Source of the DNA: G963667975 sp963677395 | GTDB taxonomy: Bacteria; Bacteroidota; Bacteroidia; Bacteroidales; G963667975 | Assembly: GCA_963677395.2 (NCBI GenBank) | Contig: OY781965.2 | Coordinates: 2,976,001 to 3,040,000 of the forward strand | Length of the DNA stretch: 64,000 nt | Direction of reading: 5' to 3' | Part shown: positions 24,904 to 34,120 of the stretch, piece after piece | How the letters are laid out: each line of letters opens with the position of its first letter | Position numbering within the stretch: the stretch's first letter is position 1 | The notes under the pieces: generated by a model | The model's database searches: none | Told to the model about the DNA's origin: nothing | What the model saw: only the letters and a program-made list of their open reading frames with translations | Made by a program: the position numbers and the translations under genes

Positions 24904-26892
24904 TTAAATATCAGTACGTTTTTTAGGGAGAATTATCCGGAAAGTCGTTCCGGTTTCACCTTTTGATTTATCGGCATTTGACGTAACTTCGACCCTGCCC
25001 TTATGCATTTTTATAATTCCATAAATAATCGGAAGGCCAAGACCGGTACCCTTACCCAAACCTTTGGTAGTAAAAAATGGAGTAAAAATCTTTTCCATAT
25101 TTTCAGGTGCAATACCAGAACCATTGTCGCCAATACAAACTGAAACTTCGGCGCCTTTATCCTCGAGTAAAATATCGATTCGACCTCCATTCTCCATTGC
25201 TTCTATTGCATTCTTTATTAAATTGGTAAACACCTGAATCATCTGGTCGCTATCGAGCATTACGTGAGGATCGAGCAAGCGGGAAGTAAGAGTAATATCA
25301 ACGTTTTCAGGCTTTACCACTGACTTCCGACTGCGTTCCAGTAAGTTTTCAATGTCAATTTCAGCATAGTTAACCTGATTTTTACGTGCAAAATTAAGCA
25401 GACCTCCTACAATTTTACGGCATCTGTCTGTTTGTTCTACAATCAGTTCTAAATCTTTACGCAGTGGAGAATCCTGAGAAGCTTCATCAATTAAAATATT
25501 GCTGTACATGGTGATAATTCCCAAAGGATTATTAAGCTCGTGGGCAATCCCTGCCGAAAGTTGTCCCATGTGTGCCAGTTTTTCCGACTGTTTTAATGCT
25601 TGTTGTGCCGAAGCCAGTTTATCATTGGTGATCGCAAGATCAGCAATTGACTTGTGCAGTTTTTCAATTGCATAAGGCAAACACATTTCTGTTTCAGCAA
25701 ATCCTTTGATGATAGCAATGGCGTGTTCCTCGCAGGAATCATAACCACAGGAACCACAATCCAAATGATCGGCTTCAGTTAGTTTCCCCATCGATTTCAA
25801 CACCTCATCAATTTCTTTACGGGTAGGATTGGGTATCCGACGGTCGTTAGATTCAAATGTTTGCGATAAATCAAGTGTTTTATACGCTTCTATATTTTTT
25901 AGCCACTGATCGTCATTTGCATTTTGAAGCTTCTGTTTCACATAATTACTTACCATTGCGCGACGCATATACGGTTTTCCTTCCGGACTCATGCCCGGTC
26001 CCATAATGCAACCTTCGCAACAAAGTAGTTCAAGGTTCATGTGGCGAATAAATCCGTTTTCAAATTCACGGATAGCTTCACGAAAATTAACACGACCATC
26101 AGCAACAATTACACTTCCATCACATAAATCCTCCGGAATATTTGTATTTTGCAATAGCCCACGCGTTAAAGGAAAAACGGCACCTTTCCCGGCAAAAGGA
26201 GGATCAAATTCCGAAAGAGTAATATCTTTCCAATCCAAACCAGATTCTCTGATCCACTGACGTAATTCACGGAAAGTGAGCACTTCATCCACTTCCAATG
26301 ATTCTGCCTTTTTGGCTATACAAGGCCCTATAAATACTATTTTTAAATCATCACCATATTTTTTCCTCATCACACGAGCCATTGCAACCATTGGAGATGC
26401 AATTTCGGCAAGGTAAGGTACAAGGTGAGGGAAATAGTGCTCGATATAAAACGTAATTGCCGGACAATCAGAAGATATATGACCTTCAACAGAAATATCC
26501 ATCAGCAACTCTGTATATTTTATTGCTACCAGATCTGCGCCAAAGGCCACTTCCGAAACATAATCAAAACCCAGTTTACGTAGCAAACCCACTATTGTCC
26601 GATAATCTTTCAATTCCGTAAACTCTGCAGGAAAGCTGGGAGCAACAATAGCTGCCACCTTCTGTTCTCCTTTCAGAAGTTCCAGAATATCAGGTGTTGC
26701 CTGAAGAAACTCTTTTGCATTTTGCGAACAAACCTTCACACAGTTTCCGCAACCGATACAACGTTTATCTATTACTTCAGCCTGGCCATTAGCAATACGG
26801 ATTGCCTTTACCGGACATTCGCGCACACAGGTATAACAGACCCTGCAGCGGTCTTTGATGGTATGAACCAGTTGTTTTTTATGTGCCGGCAT
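24904..26892 (-). CDS. Iron-sulfur / [FeFe]-hydrogenase-like sensor histidine kinase
   Basis: 662 residues from ATG 26892 (GAGAG precedes it; the TTG at 26901 is less likely). Order: two [4Fe-4S] motifs (CRVCYTCVRECP, CIGCGNCVKVC; about 15-60), a [FeFe]-hydrogenase large-subunit-like domain (about 75-340), a further cluster motif CGSCGYDSCEEH (about 385), then HisKA (GIAHELNNPLG, His about 449) and HATPase (IGDNGSGI, GKGTGLGLPI). H-cluster loops are seen: L1 SSDCPA (about 141), L2 GPCIAKKAE (about 190), L3 CCEGCIMGPG (about 292). L1 has Asp where catalytic enzymes have the proton-transfer Cys; the cluster-ligand Cys positions remain. It is likely a cytoplasmic H2 or redox sensor feeding the adjacent receivers. 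Confidence 0.9.
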   Translation of the reverse strand: MPAHKKQLVHTIKDRCRVCYTCVRECPVKAIRIANGQAEVIDKRCIGCGNCVKVCSQNAKEFLQATPDILELLKGEQKVAAIVAPSFPAEFTELKDYRTIVGLLRKLGFDYVSEVAFGADLVAIKYTELLMDISVEGHISSDCPAITFYIEHYFPHLVPYLAEIASPMVAMARVMRKKYGDDLKIVFIGPCIAKKAESLEVDEVLTFRELRQWIRESGLDWKDITLSEFDPPFAGKGAVFPLTRGLLQNTNIPEDLCDGSVIVADGRVNFREAIREFENGFIRHMNLELLCCEGCIMGPGMSPEGKPYMRRAMVSNYVKQKLQNANDDQWLKNIEAYKTLDLSQTFESNDRRIPNPTRKEIDEVLKSMGKLTEADHLDCGSCGYDSCEEHAIAIIKGFAETEMCLPYAIEKLHKSIADLAITNDKLASAQQALKQSEKLAHMGQLSAGIAHELNNPLGIITMYSNILIDEASQDSPLRKDLELIVEQTDRCRKIVGGLLNFARKNQVNYAEIDIENLLERSRKSVVKPENVDITLTSRLLDPHVMLDSDQMIQVFTNLIKNAIEAMENGGRIDILLEDKGAEVSVCIGDNGSGIAPENMEKIFTPFFTTKGLGKGTGLGLPIIYGIIKMHKGRVEVTSNADKSKGETGTTFRIILPKKRTDI

Positions 26893-26909
26893 ATCTCTCA
26901 ATTTATTGG

Positions 26910-27671
26910 TTAATTAAATGCACCAGCCAAATAATTTTTTGTCCGTTCCATTTTTGGATTGGAAAAAACTTCTTCGGCAGAGCCATGCTCTATTACTTCT
27001 CCAAGATACATAAACACTACATAATCAGCAATTCTTCTGGCCTGACGCAGAACATGCGTTACCATTACGATCGTATAATTTTGTTTAAGCTCTACAAATT
27101 TCTTTTCAATTGCTTCGCTTGAAATTGGGTCAAGTGCAGATGTAGGTTCATCAGCCAAAATAATTTCCGGATCAACAGCAAGACCTCGGGCAAGACACAA
27201 CCGTTGTTGCTGTCCGATAGAAAGTTTTGAAGCTGGTTCTCGTAAGCGATCTTTCACCTCGTCCCACAAACTCACTGTTTGCAGATAAGTTTTCACTCGC
27301 TGATCCAATGCTTTCTTATTTCTTCGTCCACTTATTTTCAATCCATAAGCTACATTATTGTAAATATTCATGGGTAATGGATACGGGCGTTGACCAAGTA
27401 AACCCATTTTTTTCCGGATATCGATAACATCTGTACTTGTATGCAAAACATCCTCATTATCAATAATTATGCTCCCATTTATTTTTACATCTGGATATAA
27501 GTCAGTTAAGCGATTCAGGCATTTAAGCAAAGAGGTTTTACCACAACCGGAAGGCCCGATAATGACAGTAAGCTTATTCTCAGGTATTTCCAGATTAATA
27601 TCTTTCAGAATCTGTTGTTTACCAATAAACAGATTTAGATTATCAATTTTTATTTTGGTTTTTGATTCCAT
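26910..27671 (-). CDS. pstB: Phosphate ABC transporter ATP-binding protein
   Basis: 253 residues. Walker A GPSGCGKTS (about 39-47), Q-loop GLLGQRPYPLPMNIYNNVAYG with the Pro-rich PstB-type segment, signature LSIGQQQRLCLARGLA, Walker B ILADEPTSALDP and the H-loop VTH. Together with the genes upstream it makes a complete PstSCAB importer for inorganic phosphate. It starts 2 bp after the pstA stop and ends 17 bp before the sensor kinase start. No phoU follows, which is unusual for a pst operon. Confidence 0.95.
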   Translation of the reverse strand: MESKTKIKIDNLNLFIGKQQILKDINLEIPENKLTVIIGPSGCGKTSLLKCLNRLTDLYPDVKINGSIIIDNEDVLHTSTDVIDIRKKMGLLGQRPYPLPMNIYNNVAYGLKISGRRNKKALDQRVKTYLQTVSLWDEVKDRLREPASKLSIGQQQRLCLARGLAVDPEIILADEPTSALDPISSEAIEKKFVELKQNYTIVMVTHVLRQARRIADYVVFMYLGEVIEHGSAEEVFSNPKMERTKNYLAGAFN

Positions 27672-27673
27672 AA

Positions 27674-28525
27674 TTAGCTGATTCTGTTTTTATGATACCG
27701 TTTTGACAATGCTCTTGAGCTTAAGCTGATAATCAAAATCAAAACAGTTAGAATAACGGCTGAAGAGTAAGCTCTTTGCTGTACTTCAGGTACAGGAGAA
27801 GAGAGCTGGAAGAAAATAGAAAGTGGTAAAGTTGCAACAGGCTCACTCAGTCCTGTTGGAACATTATCTGTATAACCTGCTGTGAATAAAACAGATGCAG
27901 CATCACCAATTGCTCTTCCAAACGAAAGTAAAACAGCAGTCACAACTCCGGAATAGCATTGTTTCAATACGATACGAAAAGAAGTTTCTGTCTTGGTAGA
28001 ACCCAATGATAATCCTGTTTCAATTAAACCAATGGGAACTGTTTTCAGCACTTCATCAATTCCCCGGATCATGATGGGAAGAATAAACAGCGTTACCGTA
28101 ATAATCCCAGCCAGAAGTGATGTTTTTATTCCGAAAAACACCATTAATGTAAACCCAAAAGCACCATAAACAATGGAAGGAACTCCCCAGATTAGATCGA
28201 GCAGATAACGGATAAAATTGAGCATCCGCTTCCGTTTTATCAGGTAAACATTCATGAATAACGCAACCGGAATACCTATAATCATAGCCAGGACAGTAGA
28301 GCCAATACCAAGGTAAAGCGAGCCAAGTATTGCGTTTAACACACCACCTTCTTTTCCGTAATAATAGCCACCTTTCGGAGTTTGGGTAATCATTTCCCAG
28401 CTAAATGAACGTAAGCCCTTTTCAAAAATACTGTAGATGATCAATCCTAAAACAAATAAGATAAGTGATGATGAAAATATCATAATCACTTTAAATACTG
28501 CTTCTTCTATCTTTTTCGCTTTCAT
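27674..28525 (-). CDS. pstA: Phosphate ABC transporter permease
   Basis: 283 residues, six hydrophobic segments. The cytoplasmic EAA-type loop is seen as VPIGLIETGLSLGSTKTETSFRIVLKQC, and GFGRAIGDAA-like sequence (SFGRAIGDAASVLFTAGYTDN) follows, both characteristic of PstA. The N-terminal region contains GGVLNAILGSLYLGIGSTV. It forms the membrane channel with PstC. It starts 4 bp downstream of pstC and ends 2 bp before pstB, so the operon is compact. Confidence 0.94.
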   Translation of the reverse strand: MKAKKIEEAVFKVIMIFSSSLILFVLGLIIYSIFEKGLRSFSWEMITQTPKGGYYYGKEGGVLNAILGSLYLGIGSTVLAMIIGIPVALFMNVYLIKRKRMLNFIRYLLDLIWGVPSIVYGAFGFTLMVFFGIKTSLLAGIITVTLFILPIMIRGIDEVLKTVPIGLIETGLSLGSTKTETSFRIVLKQCYSGVVTAVLLSFGRAIGDAASVLFTAGYTDNVPTGLSEPVATLPLSIFFQLSSPVPEVQQRAYSSAVILTVLILIISLSSRALSKRYHKNRIS

Positions 28526-28529
28526 CTCT

Positions 28530-29426
28530 TTAGTATTTTTCGTATCGGATTATGAGCATTCGCATCAGCGCATTAAATGCCATTACAACCAAAAAGAGAA
28601 TCAATGCTGCAAACATCAACGCTGCATCATATTTAGGAATCGAGAGCATTTCGCCATAATTGTTGGCAATCAGTGCAGGTAATGGGTAGCCGGGTTCAAA
28701 CATCGAATGAGGAATTTTCACCACATTTCCAACCACCATTAACACGGCCATTGTTTCTCCAAAAGCACGAGCCAGGCCAAACCCAAGTGCAGCAATTATT
28801 CCCGGCAAAGCCTTCTTTACCAATACAAATTTGATTGTTTGCCATTTAGTTGCACCAACTGACAAAGATGCTTCTGTTAGTTCTATCGGAATGGTTCTGA
28901 ATATCTCGATCAATATATTAAGGATGAATGGAATAACCATTACCGAAAGAACAATTGCACCAGCCAGTACACTATATCCCAATGTTTTTACGCCAAAAAT
29001 TGGTGCAACATAATTTGAGATAAAAGGAACAACCACAATTATTCCCCAAACACCATAAACTACCGAAGGAATACCTGCCAAAATATCAATCGCTGTGTGA
29101 ATTATTTTCAGATAGTATGATTTGGAATACTGTGTAAGATAAATAGCAGCAAAGAGACAAATGGGAGCAGAAATCAGCATTGCCAGAAAGGTTACCCATA
29201 CCGAACCCATGATAAAAGGGAAAAATCCAAATTTTCCCTGATACGGTTTCCATACATCCGAAAATAACAAATCACCTAATGAATTTGACTGAAAGAGCAA
29301 CTCTGATTTCACAAACAAACCGATTCCAAGAATAAATGGCAGCAAAGCCACGAAAACCACACAAATATTCATCCATGTGGTAACGATTCTATTCTTAGTT
29401 TTCCGGTTATAAAAGAGTACGATCAT
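28530..29426 (-). CDS. pstC: Phosphate ABC transporter permease
   Basis: 298 residues, six hydrophobic segments. PstC hallmarks are FFPFIMGSVWVTFLAMLISAP, DILAGIPSVVYGVWG and the EAA loop TIPIELTEASLSVGATKWQTIKFVLVKK followed by LARAFGETMAVLMVVGN. It pairs with PstA in the phosphate channel. It starts 14 bp after pstS. Length is within the family range. Confidence 0.94.
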   Translation of the reverse strand: MIVLFYNRKTKNRIVTTWMNICVVFVALLPFILGIGLFVKSELLFQSNSLGDLLFSDVWKPYQGKFGFFPFIMGSVWVTFLAMLISAPICLFAAIYLTQYSKSYYLKIIHTAIDILAGIPSVVYGVWGIIVVVPFISNYVAPIFGVKTLGYSVLAGAIVLSVMVIPFILNILIEIFRTIPIELTEASLSVGATKWQTIKFVLVKKALPGIIAALGFGLARAFGETMAVLMVVGNVVKIPHSMFEPGYPLPALIANNYGEMLSIPKYDAALMFAALILFLVVMAFNALMRMLIIRYEKY

Positions 29427-29440
29427 CTGTAATTCAGCTA

Positions 29441-30415
29441 TTATTGAATTTTTGCTTTTTCAGCTGTGATAGCTTCATCCGTAAGAGTTACATATCCTGC
29501 TTCAGGTACAAATTTCTGTCCTTCGGTCAAGATCCAATGTAAGAAATTCAAAACCAACTTGTTTTCAGGTTTTCCTTTAGCTATCAGATATAAATCACGA
29601 GATGGAGGAGTTGGATAACGACCATCCTTAATTGCCTTCATAATATCATCCAGTGAGCTATAGAAATTTTCATCTGCATCAATCTTTCCGTTACCATTAA
29701 TATCCAATGGAATAACCTCAATACCTGGAAATTTTTTACGGGTACTCATATCGTAAGCATACACAACGTTATTATAGCCAATTCCATTCAAGTCTTTTTT
29801 TAAAGCGTCAGCCATGCCCGGATCTCCATTGATTCCAACAGCCTGAATATCTTCCTGTCTAGAGTTATTTAGATATTTTGCCCACATTTCTGCAGCACCA
29901 CAAGCATCAGAGCGGGTATAAACATTGATTTCCTCCTTACTGCTGGTTTTCAATAATTGCCCCCAGGTTTTCGTTTTATTGGTGATAAACACATCATACA
30001 ACTGTTCTTTGGTTAATCCCGTTGCCATCAAATCTTTCAGTGAAGGATTCTGGTCACTTACTGTTCCGAGTACCGCATCTTTGGCAACTGAAATCCACCA
30101 GACTCCTTTATTTTTTTCCTCGTCAGAAATTGATTTTGAATACATTCCCAGTTCTACCATTCCAGACAAAGCATCCGTCATACCTTTTCCTGCTCCACCT
30201 GCAGAAACATTGATATTTACGTTCGGATGGAGTTTTGAATACTCGTCAGCCCATTTTACAACCAATGGATAAAGTGCAAATGCACCTGAAATAGTAATAT
30301 TTCCCTGAAGACTGTCCTTTGAATTACCCTTATTGTCAGAATTTTTGTTTCCACATGAAGCGAACAGCATCACGACACTAACAATAAATATTGGAAGGTT
30401 TAAAAAGCGTTTCAT
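29441..30415 (-). CDS. pstS: Phosphate-binding lipoprotein PstS
   Basis: 324 residues with a lipoprotein signal (LPIFIVSVVMLFASC, Cys21), so it is anchored in a membrane facing the periplasm. The mature part has the PstS-type start ITISGAFALYPLVVKWADEYSK, the phosphate-binding loop SAGGAGKGMTDALSG, and TRSDACGAAEMWAKYL with the expected Arg/Ser/Asp residues. It delivers phosphate to PstCA. It lies 29 bp after the hydA stop and no terminator is visible between them, so the pst genes probably share the hydrogenase transcript. Confidence 0.92.
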   Translation of the reverse strand: MKRFLNLPIFIVSVVMLFASCGNKNSDNKGNSKDSLQGNITISGAFALYPLVVKWADEYSKLHPNVNINVSAGGAGKGMTDALSGMVELGMYSKSISDEEKNKGVWWISVAKDAVLGTVSDQNPSLKDLMATGLTKEQLYDVFITNKTKTWGQLLKTSSKEEINVYTRSDACGAAEMWAKYLNNSRQEDIQAVGINGDPGMADALKKDLNGIGYNNVVYAYDMSTRKKFPGIEVIPLDINGNGKIDADENFYSSLDDIMKAIKDGRYPTPPSRDLYLIAKGKPENKLVLNFLHWILTEGQKFVPEAGYVTLTDEAITAEKAKIQ

Positions 30416-30444
30416 ATTCTATCAATTTTTGGTTTATTATCGAA

Positions 30445-32166
30445 TTATAAAACTTCTCTTTCCTGAAAAGATGTATGTAACAGAGACATACATTTTTCAG
30501 AAAGTGGTTTTTCCAGATACGAAGCCATAAGCTCCTGTAACTGTGGGTTTTTATGAGCTACTTTGATAGAATCTTTATCATCCATATCATAAATTGCTTT
30601 CATTCTTAATTTTACCTCATCTCTTCTGTTTATAAACGGCTGACCACCTCCGTTTATACAGCCAGAGCCACAGGCCATTACTTCGATATAATGAATATTT
30701 TTACGTCCTTGTTTTACATCTTCCATTAAAGCATGAGCTGATCGCAAATCACTTACAATAGCAAATCCCAATTCCATTTCTCCAATCGTAATGTAAAACT
30801 CTTTTGTTCCTTTTATGTTTCGAAGTTCTGAAAGTTTAAAACTCACCATTTCATTGCCTGTTTCCAGAAAATAAAGAGTACGAATTAATGCTTCGGTTGT
30901 TCCGCCGGAAACTCCGGTAAGTTTACCCGAAGAACTTCGTGCAGCAAACATATTATCAGGAAGTTCTGGTTCACTATTCAACACATCTATTCCGAAAATT
31001 CTGATCAGGCGGGTAAATTCGCGAGTGGTTAATACTGCATCCACATCTGTAATCCCTTTATGTGTCATCTGTTCTCGCTGAGCTTCAAATTTACGGGCAA
31101 TGCAAGGTACTATGGAAACAGAATAAATTGAATCAGGTTCAATGTTGTTTTTTTCAGGATAGTAGTTTTTAAGCAGTGCTCCCTGCATCTGTTGTGCTGA
31201 TTTACACGTTGATAAATTCGGAATCAATGACACTTCATTTTGCTCCAGATATTTCACCCATGCAGGGCAACAACTTGAAAACATGGGCAATACTCCATTA
31301 TTTTTCAAACGTTGATGCAATTCTGCTGCTTCCTCATAAATCTTTAAATCATGACCAAAAGTGCCGTCAAATACCCGGTTAAAGCCAATTTTACGTAAAG
31401 CTGCATTAATATTTCCTGAAATTTCTTTTCCGGCCTTCACTCCAAATTCTTCAGCCAAAGAAACAGCAACAATCGGTGAATACTGAACTACCACATGTTT
31501 CTGTGGATTATGCAGTGAATCTATCAATTCAGGCAAATGATCACGTTCATACAATGCTCCTGTAGGGCAAACCATCAAGCATTGACCGCAACTGATACAA
31601 CTCGATAAGTTCAGGCTTTTTCCGTAAGCAGTTTCAATGGCACATTCATTTCCACGACGCACAAAATCAAGCGTGGAAACTCCGGCAATTTCATCACAAA
31701 CCCTGACACAGCGACCACATAATACACATTTTTTGGGATCGTGAATCATACTGGAACTGGAACGGTCTGTTTTAAACTTATTTTTTGTTCCACTAATACG
31801 ACGGTCAAGAATATTCAAATCAACCGAAAGATTCTGCAAGTCGCAATTTCCATTGCGCTCGCAATAAAGGCAATCGTCAGGGTGATTGGATAAGAGTAAT
31901 TCTACAATGGTTTTCCGTGCTTTAATTACCCTTGGAGAATGTGTTTGAATTTTCATCCATTCCATTACAACCTCCGAACAGGCTGGTACAAGACTTTCGC
32001 GACCCTCTACTTCAACAACACACAAGCGACATGCACCTGTAGGCAATAATTCTTCAAGATGGCAAAGTGTCGGAACTTTTATTCCACTACGATTTAAAGC
32101 TGACAGGATCGTTTCTCCTCTTCGAGCTTTGATAATCTTATTGTTAACTTCTATATCGAAAATCAT
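30445..32166 (-). CDS. hydA: NADH-dependent [FeFe] hydrogenase catalytic subunit
   Basis: 573 residues, complete. N-terminal [2Fe-2S] domain (CHLEELLPTGACRLC, about 35-50), His-ligated [4Fe-4S] (HPDDCLYCERNGNC, about 95-108), two [4Fe-4S] motifs (CVLCGRCVRVC about 147; CISCGQCLMVCP about 190), then the H-cluster domain: L1 SSCCPAW (about 297), L2 VPCIARKFE (about 355), L3 MACGSGCINGGGQP (about 500). All cluster Cys residues and the proton-transfer Cys of L1 are present, in contrast to the sensor kinase paralogue. With HydB and HydC it forms the trimeric cytoplasmic enzyme that evolves H2 from NADH (and, in bifurcating members, reduced ferredoxin). It starts 8 bp after hydB. Confidence 0.96.
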   Translation of the reverse strand: MIFDIEVNNKIIKARRGETILSALNRSGIKVPTLCHLEELLPTGACRLCVVEVEGRESLVPACSEVVMEWMKIQTHSPRVIKARKTIVELLLSNHPDDCLYCERNGNCDLQNLSVDLNILDRRISGTKNKFKTDRSSSSMIHDPKKCVLCGRCVRVCDEIAGVSTLDFVRRGNECAIETAYGKSLNLSSCISCGQCLMVCPTGALYERDHLPELIDSLHNPQKHVVVQYSPIVAVSLAEEFGVKAGKEISGNINAALRKIGFNRVFDGTFGHDLKIYEEAAELHQRLKNNGVLPMFSSCCPAWVKYLEQNEVSLIPNLSTCKSAQQMQGALLKNYYPEKNNIEPDSIYSVSIVPCIARKFEAQREQMTHKGITDVDAVLTTREFTRLIRIFGIDVLNSEPELPDNMFAARSSSGKLTGVSGGTTEALIRTLYFLETGNEMVSFKLSELRNIKGTKEFYITIGEMELGFAIVSDLRSAHALMEDVKQGRKNIHYIEVMACGSGCINGGGQPFINRRDEVKLRMKAIYDMDDKDSIKVAHKNPQLQELMASYLEKPLSEKCMSLLHTSFQEREVL

Positions 32167-32174
32167 GGCCTTCT

Positions 32175-34109
32175 TTATTTAATACTGATTGCACTAAACT
32201 TACAGGTATCGAAACATATACCGCAACCTATACACTTTTCAGCTACTATAAAATGTGGGTATTTAACTGTTCCGATGATCGCATTAACAGGGCAGCGGCG
32301 CATACAGGCATTGCATCCGGTACATTTGTCAACATCAATCAGATATGAACGAAGCTCTTTACAAACATTGGCACGACATTTTCTGTCAAAAATATGTTCT
32401 TCATATTCTTCACGAAAACGTTTTAGCGTGCTGGTAAAAATGTTCGGAGCAGCCTTACCCAGTCCGCAAAGAGAGGTATCACGAATTACTTCTGCAAGCT
32501 TTTCGAGTTGCATTACTCCTTTAAATCGTTCAAGAGTCTGATGAGAAGTTTCATCTTTTGGCCGCTTAGTTATATTTTCGAGAATTTCCAGCATTCGGCG
32601 AGTACCTTCGCGACAAGGAATGCATTTTCCGCAACTTTCTTTCTGGATAAAATCGATGTAGAAACGGGTCATATCCACCATACAGGTCGATTCATCCAGC
32701 ACAACCAATCCTCCGGAGCCCATTAAAACTCCACCATTTTGAAGTTCATCATAATCAACCCCCATCGATAAATCTTGTTCTACCAATGCCTTACCAGCAG
32801 GACCGCCTATTTGTAATGCTTTAAACTTCAAGTTATTTTTAACCCCCGCCCCAATCTCAAAAATAATAGATTTCAGGTTTGTTCCCATTTCAACTTCTAT
32901 CAAACCAGGCATTGCAACCTTACCCGAAAGGTTAAATATTTTAGTTCCTTTACTGGTTTCTGTTCCAATTGTTTGATACCACTGGGGTCCATGTTTCAGG
33001 ATAAACGGAACATTTACAAGTGTTTCGAGACTGTTCACCACAGTAGGTTTTCCATATAAGCCCGATTCAGTTGGGTAAGGCGGACGTGGACGCGGGAGTC
33101 CTTTACGACCTTCAATACTGTGAATCATTGCAGTTTCCTCCCCACAGACAAATGCTCCGGGACCTGATTTAACAACAATATCAAGATTAAATCCACTATC
33201 AAAAATGTTTTCGCCCAACAAGCCATATTCTTTTGCTTGTTTGATTGCCAGTTTAATCAGTTCAATGGCGCGGGTATGGGTATGACGGATATAAATATAC
33301 GCTTTTCCTGCACCAATCGCATAGGCTGCAATGGCAATACCTTCAATAGCCAGATGAGGGTTGCTTTCGAGCAGAGATTTATCAATTGAAGCGCCTGGAT
33401 CACTTTCGTTGCAGTTACAAATCAAATACTTCTGCTCAGCAGCCGTATTATGTGCAATTTTCCACTTCACACCCGTATTGAAACCAGAGCCTCCACGTCC
33501 ACGCAACCCACTCTTTTCCATTAAATTACACACTTCATCTGTAGTGTAATGATAAATGGTTTTTAATAAAGAGCGATATCCACCCCACGCAATATATTCT
33601 TCAATGGATGATGGATCAATTTTTCCGCAAAGTTCAGTAACAATTTTTTTCTGAAGTTTGAAAAAGGGCAACTGATCAATAAACGGAACATTTTCCCACA
33701 TTTGAAGAGCGTTGTTCGTAAACTGACCCAACACAAACTCTTCAATAGGAGTATTGTTAAATGCTCCATCCAGTACTTCCTGAACGTTATCAGCCATTAC
33801 ATTTTTGAAAACCAGTCTGTTTTTCCCAGGTAATTGAACTTCAACCAAAGGCTCCATAGAGCAGATTCCGGCACAACCAATTTCAATTACTTTGGGTTGA
33901 GGAAAAACAGTTTCAATGTATTGTGTTATCTTTTCGAGTGTTTTATCAGCTCCGGCTATCAAACCACAGCCGGATGTTCCAACAAAAATAAGAGGAACTG
34001 AAGTACGTTCGTGACGTAAATATTTCAGTTTATCAAGGACATCTCTGCCAAGGAAATTTTCATCCTTTTGTAGCACCTCATGAATAAGAAATTCTTTGTT
34101 CGAGTCCAT
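32175..34109 (-). CDS. hydB: Hydrogenase subunit B, NuoF-like flavoprotein
   Basis: 644 residues. An N-terminal thioredoxin-like region (about 35-110) with Cys in TSGCGLIAGA and GCAGICSMEP; the NuoF core with FMN/NADH motifs RGRGGSGFNTGVKW and NESDPGASIDKSLLESNPH; ESCGKCIPCREG binding the N3-type [4Fe-4S]; and a C-terminal pair of [4Fe-4S] motifs (CTGCNACMRRCPVNA, CIGCGICFDTCKF). The extra C-terminal ferredoxin domain is what separates HydB from complex I NuoF and is found in electron-bifurcating hydrogenases. It accepts electrons from NADH. It is 11 bp downstream of hydC and 8 bp upstream of hydA. Confidence 0.95.
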   Translation of the reverse strand: MDSNKEFLIHEVLQKDENFLGRDVLDKLKYLRHERTSVPLIFVGTSGCGLIAGADKTLEKITQYIETVFPQPKVIEIGCAGICSMEPLVEVQLPGKNRLVFKNVMADNVQEVLDGAFNNTPIEEFVLGQFTNNALQMWENVPFIDQLPFFKLQKKIVTELCGKIDPSSIEEYIAWGGYRSLLKTIYHYTTDEVCNLMEKSGLRGRGGSGFNTGVKWKIAHNTAAEQKYLICNCNESDPGASIDKSLLESNPHLAIEGIAIAAYAIGAGKAYIYIRHTHTRAIELIKLAIKQAKEYGLLGENIFDSGFNLDIVVKSGPGAFVCGEETAMIHSIEGRKGLPRPRPPYPTESGLYGKPTVVNSLETLVNVPFILKHGPQWYQTIGTETSKGTKIFNLSGKVAMPGLIEVEMGTNLKSIIFEIGAGVKNNLKFKALQIGGPAGKALVEQDLSMGVDYDELQNGGVLMGSGGLVVLDESTCMVDMTRFYIDFIQKESCGKCIPCREGTRRMLEILENITKRPKDETSHQTLERFKGVMQLEKLAEVIRDTSLCGLGKAAPNIFTSTLKRFREEYEEHIFDRKCRANVCKELRSYLIDVDKCTGCNACMRRCPVNAIIGTVKYPHFIVAEKCIGCGICFDTCKFSAISIK

Positions 34110-34120
34110 AAACCAGGGGG

